From assembly GCF_002563675.1 (NCBI RefSeq), contig NZ_PDJC01000001.1:310001-374000 (forward strand): 64,000 bases of DNA, written 5' to 3'. Below the pieces are notes generated by a model. It saw only the letters and a list, made by a program, of their open reading frames with translations. It was not told the origin of the DNA and did no database searches. The position numbers were made by a program, and so were the translations under genes. Position 1 is the first letter of the stretch, and the number at the start of each line of letters is the position of its first letter. Below are positions 34,765 through 42,140 of the stretch, one piece after another. This DNA comes from Propionicimonas paludicola (GTDB taxonomy: Bacteria > Actinomycetota > Actinomycetes > Propionibacteriales > Propionibacteriaceae).

Positions 34765-35591
34765 GAAGGACCCTGCAGGTACTGCGACGGATCGGCAACG
34801 GCATCGTCGCCGTCGTGCTGGTCGTGGCCAGCCTGTATCCGGTGGCCTGGCTGGTGGCGATCTCGCTGCAGCCGGCCAAGAGTGCCTACACGATGCCGAC
34901 TCGGTGGCTCTTCGTCCCCGACTTCAGCACCTACGCGGAGCTGTTCGCCGACCCCGACTTCGTCGCAGCGCTGGTGAACACCATCCAACTGACGGTCTTC
35001 GGCACAGCCTTGTGCGTGATCCTCGGCGCGCTGGCGGCCTACTCGCTCTCGCGGTATCGAACCCGCTGGAGTGGGCTGCTCACCGGCTCGATCGCGATGT
35101 CGCGGGTGGTGCCGTCCTTCGCGGTCGTGCTGCCGATCTTCTTCATCTATCGCAGCCTGAATCTGCTCGACTCGATGGCGGGCCTGGTGCTGGCGCTGAC
35201 CGCCTTCCAGCTGCCGCTGTCGATTCTGATCCTGCTGAATGTGATGAACGACATCCCGAAGTCGATCGACGAGGCCGCCGAGATCGATGGCGCAGGGGCC
35301 TTCGCCACCTTCCGGCGGGTGATCCTGCCGATCTCGCGTCCGGGCCTGGCGGCAACGGCGGTGCTCACCTTCGTGCTGATCTGGAACGAGTTCCTGTTCG
35401 TCCTGGTGTTGGCCGGCGACCGGCTGGTCACCATGCCGATGCTGATCTCCACCTTCCAGACCGACAAGCAGATCCTGTGGACCGAGATCGCCGCCTCCAG
35501 CGTGATCTCACTACTGCCGGTGGGTCTGCTGATCGTCCTCGCCCAGCGGCACCTGCTGGCCGGGCTGGGGGCAGGGGCGGTGCGCGAGTGA
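34761..35591 (+). CDS. Sugar ABC transporter permease (MalG type)
   Basis: The 276-residue permease has six helices and the EAA loop SIDEAAEIDGAGAFATFRRVILPISRPG (about residues 172-199). It overlaps the preceding permease by ATGA. It is the last transport gene before the GntR/UTRA regulator on the same strand. Confidence 0.92.
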   Translation: MRRTLQVLRRIGNGIVAVVLVVASLYPVAWLVAISLQPAKSAYTMPTRWLFVPDFSTYAELFADPDFVAALVNTIQLTVFGTALCVILGALAAYSLSRYRTRWSGLLTGSIAMSRVVPSFAVVLPIFFIYRSLNLLDSMAGLVLALTAFQLPLSILILLNVMNDIPKSIDEAAEIDGAGAFATFRRVILPISRPGLAATAVLTFVLIWNEFLFVLVLAGDRLVTMPMLISTFQTDKQILWTEIAASSVISLLPVGLLIVLAQRHLLAGLGAGAVRE

Positions 35592-35655
35592 TGCCGAATC
35601 TTCCGGGACCCCGATCCAACCGCCGGACGGCCAGCTGGATTAGACTCCTGCTGTC

Positions 35656-36477
35656 GTGCGTCAGTCCCCTCGGGTTGCCGCGATGACCACCAAGCCGATC
35701 ACGTCCACCCCCAAACCGACGAGGGGCAACTTGACTTCGTCCAGTAGCTCACCCGCCCGCCGCTACGCCTCCCGAACTGACGAGGCGCTGGCACTGATCC
35801 GCGCCCTGATCAAGGATCAGAGCCTGATCTCCGGCGACCGGCTGCCCAGCGAGAGCGAGTTGGCCGAGTCGTTGGCCATCTCCCGCTCGAGCGTGCGAGA
35901 GGCGCTCAAACTCCTGGAACAGGAGGGCATGGCCATTGCCATCCAGGGCAAGGGCCGGTTCATCTCCGCATCTGCGGCACTGAGCCTGGAACGGCCGGTG
36001 ACCAAGTACGAGAGCACCACGGAGATGCTGGAGAGCCTCGGCTTCGAGGTGTCGACGGTCGTCCTGGACGTCCGTGAGCGCGCGGCCACGGCGCCGGAGG
36101 CGAAGGCGCTGGATCTGGCACCCGGAGAGCCGGTGATCGCGATTCAGCGTCTGCGCTGTGGCGATGACGAGCCCATGGTGTTCAGTACGGACGCCGTCCC
36201 GCGGCGACTGCTGCCGGGGCCGATCGAGTTCCGGGACTGGAGCGTCTCGGTGACCTCGATGCTGCAGTCCCATGGCAGCAAGATCGACTCGTCGGTCGCG
36301 CGTATCACCGCAGCGACGCTGCCGACCCAGTACGCCGAGCGCTACAACCTCACTCGGTTCGATCCGTGGCTGCTGGTCGAGGAGACCTGTCTGACCATCG
36401 ACGGGGCTCGCGCGCTCTATGCCCTGGACTACCACCGCGGCGACAAGATCGCCTTCAACGTGCTTCGGAGGCGCTGA
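35656..36477 (+). CDS. GntR-family regulator with UTRA domain
   Basis: A GntR winged helix (ALALIRALIKDQSLISGDRLPSESELAESLAISRSSVREALKLLEQEGM) is followed by a UTRA ligand domain (LAPGEPVIAIQRLRCGDDEPMVFSTDAVPRRLLPG...LDYHRGDKIAFNVLRR), the HutC/FrlR layout in which phosphorylated sugars or amines act as inducers. The start is unsure: GTG 35656 lies 9 nt after a TAGACT box, while ATG 35683 has no ribosome site. It closes the Amadori-type locus and likely represses the divergent promoters at 31.6-31.8 kb. Confidence 0.9.
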   Translation: MRQSPRVAAMTTKPITSTPKPTRGNLTSSSSSPARRYASRTDEALALIRALIKDQSLISGDRLPSESELAESLAISRSSVREALKLLEQEGMAIAIQGKGRFISASAALSLERPVTKYESTTEMLESLGFEVSTVVLDVRERAATAPEAKALDLAPGEPVIAIQRLRCGDDEPMVFSTDAVPRRLLPGPIEFRDWSVSVTSMLQSHGSKIDSSVARITAATLPTQYAERYNLTRFDPWLLVEETCLTIDGARALYALDYHRGDKIAFNVLRRR

Positions 36478-36496
36478 GTCGAGTTGTGCGGCCGGA

Positions 36497-36781
36497 CTAC
36501 TCGGCTGCGATGGCCTCGTGGTGGCGGACCACCTCGGCGACCACGAAGGTCAGCCACTTCTCGGCGAACTCCGGATCGAGGTTGGCCGAGGCGGCCAGCT
36601 GGCGCAGCCGGGCGATCTGCTGATCCTCTCGCTCCGGGTCGGCGGCGGCCAGTCCGTGCTGCTTCTTCAGCAGGCCGACCCGCTGGGTGATCTTGAACCG
36701 CTCGGCGAGCAGGCAGATGATCGCGGCGTCGAGGTTGTCGATCGAGCCGCGGAGGGCAACGAGTTCCGGGTCGCTCTGCAC
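36497..36781 (-). CDS. Chorismate mutase (AroQ type)
   Basis: The 94-residue all-helical protein converts chorismate to prephenate for Phe/Tyr synthesis. It has the AroQ signature: LRGSIDNLDAAIICLLAERFKITQRVGLLKKQHGL (Arg11, Arg/Lys residues of the active site), the DPEREDQQIARL segment, and a C-terminal helix WLTFVVAEVVRHHEAI. GTG 36781 is 6 nt after a TAGGCT box, giving a leaderless start. It is convergent with the GntR/UTRA gene. A lone cytoplasmic form without a fused dehydratase or dehydrogenase. Confidence 0.9.
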   Translation of the reverse strand: MQSDPELVALRGSIDNLDAAIICLLAERFKITQRVGLLKKQHGLAAADPEREDQQIARLRQLAASANLDPEFAEKWLTFVVAEVVRHHEAIAAE

Positions 36782-36787
36782 GCTGAC

Positions 36788-36793
36788 AGCCTA
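36788..36793 (-). promoter_or_regulatory. -10 box of leaderless chorismate mutase gene
   Basis: TAGGCT on the minus strand, 6 nt before GTG 36781. Confidence 0.6.
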
Positions 36794-36841
36794 CGGGGGA
36801 TCGCCCGCCGCGTCGCTGGGCACGTCCCCACTTCGGACGCC

Positions 36842-36949
36842 CCGTCCCCACCACCCCGTTCCCCTCCGTCCCCACCACCCCGCTCCCGCTACCGAAGGGA
36901 ACTCCCGCTACCGAAGTTTCGGCAGCAAAGGTTGCGCTCGGTAGCGCGA
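36842..36949. repeat. Structured 108-bp intergenic repeat, copy A
   Basis: First of two 108-bp direct copies in the 524-bp gap between chorismate mutase and cysK; by eye 101 of 108 positions match copy B, 205 bp away. Each copy has CCGTCCCCACC runs, two direct CGCTACCGA units (36887-36895, 36906-36914) and an inverted TCGGTAGCG (36938-36946). The second CGCTACCGA and TCGGTAGCG form a 9-bp stem. No convincing protein is encoded in the gap; apart from these repeats, the aroQ -10 box and a hairpin near cysK I see nothing in it. Confidence 0.85.
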
Positions 36950-37046
36950 GGTTCGAGGGGAGCGCGGCGGGAGCTCCCGGGGCGGACGCTGGGGCCTGAA
37001 CTCTCCGCTTTCGGTGCGTCCCCGGACACGCGCCGCGCCGACCCGT

Positions 37047-37154
37047 CCGTCCCCACCAAACCGTCCCCCTCCGTCCCCACCACCCCGTTCCCGCTACCGA
37101 AGGCAACTCCCGCTACCGATGTTTCGGCAGCAAAGGTTGCGATCGGTAGCGCGA
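37047..37154. repeat. Structured 108-bp intergenic repeat, copy B
   Basis: Second copy, same orientation. CGCTACCGA units are at 37092-37100 and 37111-37119, and TCGGTAGCG at 37143-37151. Relative to copy A, two of the four differences in the last 84 bp sit opposite each other next to the stem: T37120 and A37142 pair here, where copy A has A and C. This copy thus has a 10-bp stem. Confidence 0.85.
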
Positions 37155-37250
37155 ACCGAGGAGGGGGGCGGACGGCACCCTGCGTGGCCTCCGAACCGGG
37201 ACGGAGCCCGAGACGGCGCAGGGAGGGGGACGGACGGAGCCGGACACAGC

Positions 37251-37282
37251 GATGGGTCCCGGGGAAGACCCCGGGACCCATC
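37251..37282 (-). terminator. Terminator-like hairpin after cysK
   Basis: GATGGGTCCCGGGG (37251-37264) pairs perfectly with CCCCGGGACCCATC (37269-37282) around AAGA, 23 bp beyond the cysK stop. A 14-bp GC-rich stem; no T-run. Confidence 0.75.
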
Positions 37283-37305
37283 TCGTCCGTGGCTGGGACG
37301 ACTAC

Positions 37306-38238
37306 TCAGTCGAGCAGGTCTGCATACAGCGGGGTGGACAGGTAGCGCTCGCCCCACGACGGGATGATCGCCACGATGGTCTTGCCCGCGTTGGCCGGAT
37401 CGTTGGCCAGCTCGGCGGCGGCACGCAGCGCGGCGCCGGAAGAGATGCCGACCAGCAGGCCCTCCTCCTTGGCGGCCCGGCGAGCCCAGTCCAGGGCGTC
37501 GTCCGAGGTCACCTTGATGATCTTGTCGATCAGCGACACGTCCAGGATCTCCGGGATGAAGCCAGGGGAGATGCCCTGGATCTTGTGCGGGCCCTTCGGC
37601 TCGCCGGAGAGGACGGCCGACTCGGCCGACTCGACCGCGACCAGCTGGACGCCCGGCTTGCGCTCCTTGAGCACCTGGCCGACGCCGGTGATGGTGCCGC
37701 CGGTGCCCACGCCGGAGACGAAGAAGTCGATGTTGCCCTCGGTGTCGGCCCAGATCTCCTCGGCCGTGGTCTTCTTGTGGATGGCCACATTGGCCGGGTT
37801 GGTGAACTGGCTGGCCAGGATCGCACCCGGGGTGTTCGCCACGATCTCCGCGGCGCGCGCGTTGGCACCGGGGACGCCCTCAGCGGCCGGGGTCAGCACC
37901 AGCTCGGCACCGAAGGCGCGCAGCAGAGCGCGGCGCTCCTTGGAGAAGGACTCCGGCAAGGTGATGATCACCTTGTAGCCACGGGCCGCGCCGACCCAGG
38001 CCAGGGCGATGCCGGTGTTCCCGGAGGTGCCCTCGACGATGGTCCCGCCCGGCTTGAGCGAGCCGTCGGCTTCAGCGGCGTCGATGATCGAGACCCCGAT
38101 CCGGTCCTTCACTGAGGCGGCCGGGTTGTAGTACTCCAGCTTGGCCAGCACGGTCGCCTTGCTGTCGCCGTAGAGGCGGTTGATCCGCACCAGCGGGGTA
38201 CGACCGATCAGCTGGGTCGCATCTTCGTAAATGGGCAT
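37306..38238 (-). CDS. cysK: Cysteine synthase A (O-acetylserine sulfhydrylase)
   Basis: The 310-residue PLP enzyme makes cysteine from O-acetylserine and sulfide. It has the PLP lysine Lys44 in [11 protein letters not shown], the substrate loop [20 protein letters not shown] (about 70-89), the phosphate-binding [10 protein letters not shown] and the C-terminal PLP serine region [15 protein letters not shown] 9 nt upstream fits ATG 38238. It is the third gene of the DUF4395-thioredoxin-cysK operon, which begins with a Cys-rich leader ORF, implying repression when cysteine is abundant. Confidence 0.96.
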   Translation of the reverse strand: MPIYEDATQLIGRTPLVRINRLYGDSKATVLAKLEYYNPAASVKDRIGVSIIDAAEADGSLKPGGTIVEGTSGNTGIALAWVGAARGYKVIITLPESFSKERRALLRAFGAELVLTPAAEGVPGANARAAEIVANTPGAILASQFTNPANVAIHKKTTAEEIWADTEGNIDFFVSGVGTGGTITGVGQVLKERKPGVQLVAVESAESAVLSGEPKGPHKIQGISPGFIPEILDVSLIDKIIKVTSDDALDWARRAAKEEGLLVGISSGAALRAAAELANDPANAGKTIVAIIPSWGERYLSTPLYADLLD

Positions 38239-38272
38239 CTGAGATATCTCCGGTTTCTTCTACTCGTTCAAC

Positions 38273-38695
38273 TCAGGCGGCCACAGCGCGGTCGACCTGT
38301 TGCAGTGCGTTCACTACTTCGGACTTGCGGGCGGCGCCGACGATCCGGTTACGGACCACGCCATCGGCGTCGAGGAGCAGGACGGTGGGCGTCCTGGTGA
38401 TGCCGAACTTCTCGACCAGGTCAAGACGCGTTTCGGCATTGAGGTCAATGTGCCGTACCCCTTCGGTGCCGGCCACAACCTCGGACAGCACGCGGTGGGT
38501 GGCTCGGCATGGGGCGCACACAGTGGATGAGAACTGGACGAAGGTGGCCTGGCTGCCCAACGGGGCACCCAGCGTGGCCTCATTCAGGCTCGGTGCCGTC
38601 CGCACCGTCTTGGCCCGGCCGTCGGTCAGCCGGCGGTAGCCGCCGAAGCCGAGGGCCAGCGCCAGCGCTGCGAGAGCGATCCACACACCAGTCAT
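38273..38695 (-). CDS. Membrane-anchored thioredoxin-like protein
   Basis: The 140-residue protein has one N-terminal membrane helix (about residues 3-20) and a thioredoxin fold with the redox motif CAPC (Cys60 and Cys63) in FSSTVCAPCRATHRVL, and the cis-Pro region GITRTPTVLLLDADG. Topology suggests the domain follows the helix; the side of the membrane is not certain. Its gene lies between DUF4395 and cysK, and thioredoxin-like plus DUF4395 pairs recur in actinobacterial sulfur operons. A role in reducing sulfur carriers or sulfurtransferases is inference. Confidence 0.87.
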   Translation of the reverse strand: MTGVWIALAALALALGFGGYRRLTDGRAKTVRTAPSLNEATLGAPLGSQATFVQFSSTVCAPCRATHRVLSEVVAGTEGVRHIDLNAETRLDLVEKFGITRTPTVLLLDADGVVRNRIVGAARKSEVVNALQQVDRAVAA

Positions 38696-38703
38696 GATCC
38701 CGC

Positions 38704-39183
38704 TCAGCTCGCTGCGCCGGTAGCCGGCTTGTTGAACAGGCGCTTGCCAAGCAGGTAGACCTCGCAGCCGAGGCAGAAGTCGAAGATGGCGTTGAGGAGG
38801 GCGGCGACCAATGCGAAGCCGACTGCGATCCAGAACAGCAGGGCCACATTGAAGATCCAGCCGGCCAACCCGGCCAGGGCGAAGACCAGGCCGACGCCCT
38901 GGGCGAACCGCGGCGGCTCCGACGCCTCCAGCTCGGCGGGAGCGCCCAGCCGCGGCCGGACGAACTTGCGGTAGATCAGCCCCCAGGGCTGTGCCTGCAG
39001 GCCCAACAGCGAACCGGCCGCGAAGGCCAGGGTCTGCACCAGGAGGACGACCAGGCCGGCCACCGAGGTGGGGCCGAGGATCAGCACCACGATGAGCAAC
39101 ACCGAGGTGATCGCCGCGCCGAAGCGCGGCCCGCGCGGATCGATCAGCCCGGCGCTGGCCGGGGAGGGAACAGGATTGGACAT
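38704..39183 (-). CDS. DUF4395 membrane protein
   Basis: The 159-residue protein has four predicted membrane helices in two pairs (about 22-45, 45-65, 95-120, 115-140) and the family's conserved end DFCLGCEVYLLGKRLFN with two cysteines three residues apart. The CxxC pair facing the thioredoxin-like neighbour suggests redox or sulfur-carrier chemistry at the membrane; the function is not established. I start at ATG 39183; an in-frame GTG at 39240 would add 19 unconserved residues. It is the first full gene after the Cys-rich leader ORF. Confidence 0.85.
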   Translation of the reverse strand: MSNPVPSPASAGLIDPRGPRFGAAITSVLLIVVLILGPTSVAGLVVLLVQTLAFAAGSLLGLQAQPWGLIYRKFVRPRLGAPAELEASEPPRFAQGVGLVFALAGLAGWIFNVALLFWIAVGFALVAALLNAIFDFCLGCEVYLLGKRLFNKPATGAAS

Positions 39184-39297
39184 TACGTCTCGATTCGGGT
39201 CGGCGGGTGGGAGCTTTGGGGAGCTCGAACGGTTGGCCACGGTGGCATCGGCGGATCAGTCAACGCTCGTATCCACGGGTCAGGTGTCGTCCGGCAG

Positions 39298-39366
39298 TCA
39301 GCGGGGACAACACATTCGCGTCACCACGACGGCTCGACCTGAGCCAGTGTATCCACGCGCGAACAT
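39298..39366 (-). CDS. Cysteine-rich leaderless leader peptide (22 aa) of the DUF4395-thioredoxin-cysK operon
   Basis: ATG 39366 opens a 22-codon ORF ending RMCCPR then TGA. Two tandem cysteine codons lie near its end. TACCGT, a good actinobacterial -10, ends exactly 6 nt before the ATG and there is no ribosome site, so the transcript should begin at the ATG. Leaderless short ORFs with tandem cysteines before sulfur operons are described in mycobacteria as cysteine-responsive attenuators. Ribosome pausing at the Cys codons when Cys-tRNA is scarce would let the downstream genes be expressed. The function is inferred from this precedent. Confidence 0.8.
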   Translation of the reverse strand: MFARGYTGSGRAVVVTRMCCPR

Positions 39367-39372
39367 GTGACT

Positions 39373-39378
39373 ACGGTA
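39373..39378 (-). promoter_or_regulatory. -10 box of the DUF4395 operon leader ORF
   Basis: TACCGT on the minus strand, 6 nt before the leader ATG at 39366. No good -35 is seen. Confidence 0.65.
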
Positions 39379-39425
39379 GCACGCAGGTCCGTCTGTTCCC
39401 AGCCCGATCCGCAATTTCCGACCGG

Positions 39426-40649
39426 TCAGTGAGCCGACAGTGCCCGGTCCAGCCCGGCAGCCACATCGGCCACCAGGTCGGACGTCTCCTCAACACCCAG
39501 ACTCAGCCGCAGCATTCCGGCGGTGATCCCGGCCGCCTGCTGCGCTTCGGCTGACATTGCGGCGTGCGTCATCGTGGCCGGGAGCGACACCAGGGACTCG
39601 ACTCCGCCCAGGCTCTCGGCCAGGCAGAAGCACCGCAGCCCCTCGGCGAAGGCGTGAGCGGCGGACGCGTCGGCCAACTCGAAGGTGACGATGGCGCCGA
39701 AGCCGTCCATCTGGCGAGCGGCCAGTTCGTGTTGCGGGTGTTGCGGCAGGCCGGGGTAGTGGACGGCACGGACGGCCGGGTGCCCAGCCAGGAGCTCGGC
39801 CACCGCGGCCGCATTGCGCTGAGCGGCGGCCACTCGCAGGTGCAGTGTGCGCAACCCGCGCAGGGCCAGGTAGGAGTCGAAGGCCCCGGCCGGAACGCCC
39901 AGGGTGTTGGCCCACCAGGCCAGTTCGGCGCCGCGCTCGGCGTCCGCGCTGACCACCACGCCGGCGATCACATCGGAGTGTCCGTTGAGGTACTTGGTGG
40001 CCGAATGGACGACCACGTCCGCGCCGTGCTCGATCGGCCGCTGCAGGATCGGGCTGGCGAAGGTGTTGTCGGCCACCACCAGCGCCCCGGACGCGTGGGC
40101 GGCCCGGCTGAGCTGGTCGAGGTCGGCGATCCTCAGCAGCGGATTGGACGGGGTCTCCAACCAGACCAGGTCCGGGCCGGTGGCGATCGCGGCCAGGGCG
40201 GCCGCGGTGTCGCTGAAGTCGACGTAGTCAATGCGTCCGATGCGCCCGGTGCGGCGCAGCGCCTCGAAGAGTCGCCAGGTGCCGCCGTAGCAGTCGGACG
40301 GGGCCAGCAGGGTGCCGTTGGCCGGGAGGAGGCCCATCACGGTGGTGGTGATCGCGCCCATCCCGGAGGCGGTCACGCACCCGGTGGCGCCGCCTTCCAA
40401 GTCGGCCACGGCTTGGCCGAAGAGATCACGCGTGGGGTTGCCGGATCGCCCGTAGTCGTAGCGACCGGGCTGGCTCGGGTCGGTGAACTCGTAGGAGACC
40501 GACAGATGCACGGGAGCGACCACAGCGCCGAAGGCGGGATCGCTGGACAGGCCGGCCCGGACGGCGCGAGTGCTGGGGTGCAGGCCCGGAGCCGGCGGAC
40601 AGGAAGGGTCGGAGGAGGGGTTGTTCACTTCGGGCACCTGATCTGACAT
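39426..40649 (-). CDS. metB: Cystathionine gamma-synthase-type PLP enzyme
   Basis: A 407-residue Cys/Met-metabolism PLP enzyme with the family lysine Lys219 in VVHSATKYLNGHSDVIAG, the Tyr/Arg phosphate site RYDYGRSGNPTR (63-74) and the PLP-stacking SGMGAITT region. The N-terminal 25 residues are unconserved. MetB joins cysteine to an acylhomoserine; cystathionine gamma-lyase has the same fold, so the direction is inferred from metY next door. AGGAG is 15 nt from ATG 40649 but only 7 nt from a mini-ORF that overlaps this start; GTG 40628 is therefore a possible true start. Confidence 0.87.
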   Translation of the reverse strand: MSDQVPEVNNPSSDPSCPPAPGLHPSTRAVRAGLSSDPAFGAVVAPVHLSVSYEFTDPSQPGRYDYGRSGNPTRDLFGQAVADLEGGATGCVTASGMGAITTTVMGLLPANGTLLAPSDCYGGTWRLFEALRRTGRIGRIDYVDFSDTAAALAAIATGPDLVWLETPSNPLLRIADLDQLSRAAHASGALVVADNTFASPILQRPIEHGADVVVHSATKYLNGHSDVIAGVVVSADAERGAELAWWANTLGVPAGAFDSYLALRGLRTLHLRVAAAQRNAAAVAELLAGHPAVRAVHYPGLPQHPQHELAARQMDGFGAIVTFELADASAAHAFAEGLRCFCLAESLGGVESLVSLPATMTHAAMSAEAQQAAGITAGMLRLSLGVEETSDLVADVAAGLDRALSAH

Positions 40650-40657
40650 CGGCTCAT
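40625..40657 (-). CDS. Mini-ORF MSRCQIRCPK overlapping the metB start
   Basis: This 10-codon ORF has a better ribosome site (AGGAG, 7 nt spacing) than annotated metB. Its TGA overlaps a GTG of the metB frame (GTGA at 40628-40625), so reading the mini-ORF could deliver ribosomes to metB. It contains two Cys codons (4 and 8). Real translation is unproven. Confidence 0.45.
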   Translation of the reverse strand: MSRCQIRCPK

Positions 40658-40680
40658 TGCGGGACTCCTGTTAGTGGGAA

Positions 40681-40710
40681 GCCCGGGCCGCCGCAGTGGA
40701 CGGCCCGGGC
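40681..40710 (-). terminator. Hairpin between metY and metB
   Basis: GCCCGGGCCG (40681-40690) pairs perfectly with CGGCCCGGGC (40701-40710) around a 10-nt loop, 12 bp after the metY stop. It is either a partial terminator or an mRNA-protecting structure between the two genes. No T-run. Confidence 0.65.
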
Positions 40711-40722
40711 GAGGTCATTCGA

Positions 40723-42006
40723 TCAGAGCTGGGCGAGCGCCTGATCCAGGTCGGCGATCAGGTCATCGACATTCTCGATGCCGAGGCTGAGTCGCACCGC
40801 CTCCGGCGGCACCCCGGCTGCGGCGAGTTCCTCCTCGTTCAGCTGGGAGTGGGTGGTGGTGGCGTTGTGGATGGCCAGGCTCTTGGCGTCCCCGATGTTG
40901 GCCAGGTGGCTGAACAGGTTCAGGGCCTCGATGAACTTCGCACCGGCCGCGCGTCCGTCCTTCAGGCCGAAGGCGAGGATGCCGCCGTAGCCACGGCCGT
41001 TGAAGATACGGTCGGCGACCTGCTTGTAGGGCGAGGACTCCAGGCCCGGGTAGCTCACCCAGGACACCTTGTCGTGGCCTTCCAGGTACTTCGCCACGGC
41101 CAGCGCGTTGGCCGAGTGACGCTCGATTCGCAGGTGCAGGGTCTCCAGGCCCTGTAGGAACAGCCAGGCGTTGAACGGGCTGACCGCGGCACCGGTGTTG
41201 CGCAGCAGGACGGTGCGCGCCCGGATGATGTAGGCGGCCGGGCCGGCGGCGTCGGTCCAGACCACGCCGTGGTAGGCCGGGTCCGGCTTGGTCAGGCCGG
41301 GGAACCGGTCGGCGTGGGCGGCCCAGTCGAACTTGCCGGAGTCGACGATGATGCCGCCGACTGAGGTGCCGTGACCGCCGATGTACTTGGTAGCCGAGTG
41401 GACCACCACATCGACGCCGTGGTCGAAGGCCTTGGACAGGATCGGGGTCGGCACGGTGTGGTCGACGATGAACGGCAGACCGAGGGCATGCGCCGCCTCG
41501 CTCCAGGCGTCCAGGTCGACCACGTTGATGGCCGGGTTGCCGATGGTCTCGCCGAAGACCAGCTTGGTCTTGTCATCGACGTGCTGGGCCAGCTCCTCGG
41601 GCTTCTCCGGATCGACGAAGCGGGCCTCGATCCCGTACTGGGCCAAGGTGTGAGCGAACAGGGCGTAGGTGCCGCCGTACAGCGTCGACAGGGCGACGAT
41701 GTTGTCCCCGGCGTAGGTCAGGTTGAGCACGGCGTAGGTGATGGCGGCCGCACCGGACGCAGTGGCCAGCGCGCCGACGCCACCCTCCAGGGCGGTCAGT
41801 CGGGTCTCGAAGACCGACTGGGTCGGGTTCATGATCCGGGTGTAGATGTTGCCCGGCACCCGTAGTGCGAACAGGTCGGCGGCGTGCTCGGTGTCATCGA
41901 AGACGTAGCTGGTGGTCTGGTAGATCGGGACGGCGCGAGCGTTGGTGGCCGAGTCGGCCTCTTCCTGGCCGGCGTGAACCGCGAGGGTGTCGGGATGCAG
42001 GGACAT
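40723..42006 (-). CDS. metY: O-acetylhomoserine sulfhydrylase
   Basis: The 427-residue PLP enzyme has Lys207 in VVHSATKYIGGHGTSVGG, the phosphate site YTRIMNPTQSVFE (55-67), and the long form (about 430 residues, with the insertion DRFPGLTKPDPAYHGVVW) that separates MetY from MetB. It makes homocysteine from O-acetylhomoserine and sulfide. AGGAGA lies 3-4 nt before ATG 42006. It is preceded by a leaderless Cys/Met-rich ORF 134 nt upstream and followed by metB. Confidence 0.94.
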   Translation of the reverse strand: MSLHPDTLAVHAGQEEADSATNARAVPIYQTTSYVFDDTEHAADLFALRVPGNIYTRIMNPTQSVFETRLTALEGGVGALATASGAAAITYAVLNLTYAGDNIVALSTLYGGTYALFAHTLAQYGIEARFVDPEKPEELAQHVDDKTKLVFGETIGNPAINVVDLDAWSEAAHALGLPFIVDHTVPTPILSKAFDHGVDVVVHSATKYIGGHGTSVGGIIVDSGKFDWAAHADRFPGLTKPDPAYHGVVWTDAAGPAAYIIRARTVLLRNTGAAVSPFNAWLFLQGLETLHLRIERHSANALAVAKYLEGHDKVSWVSYPGLESSPYKQVADRIFNGRGYGGILAFGLKDGRAAGAKFIEALNLFSHLANIGDAKSLAIHNATTTHSQLNEEELAAAGVPPEAVRLSLGIENVDDLIADLDQALAQL

Positions 42007-42048
42007 TTCTCTCCTAGGTGGGCTGATACTGCTGAGTGCGTCTTGGCT

Positions 42049-42063
42049 GGCCCAGAACGGGCC
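42049..42063 (-). promoter_or_regulatory. Hairpin in the metY leader
   Basis: GGCCC-AGAAC-GGGCC between the Cys/Met-rich ORF and metY, with an outer GCCAG/CTGGC pairing possible. It may be one arm of an attenuation fold; a CTCTC upstream could also pair with the metY ribosome site. Confidence 0.4.
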
Positions 42064-42140
42064 GGGTGGGTTCGATGAGAGCCAGTGCGAGCGTGCGCAG
42101 CGGCGTCAGGAAATGGCGTTGGGTCGAGGTGAGGCTGGGG

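Noticed and set aside
36429-37345. Several overlapping ORFs across the aroQ-cysK gap with GTGWWGRRG-type repeats
   Set aside because: Their repeats come from translating the 108-bp DNA repeats; there is no start signal or family, and the frames overlap on both strands.
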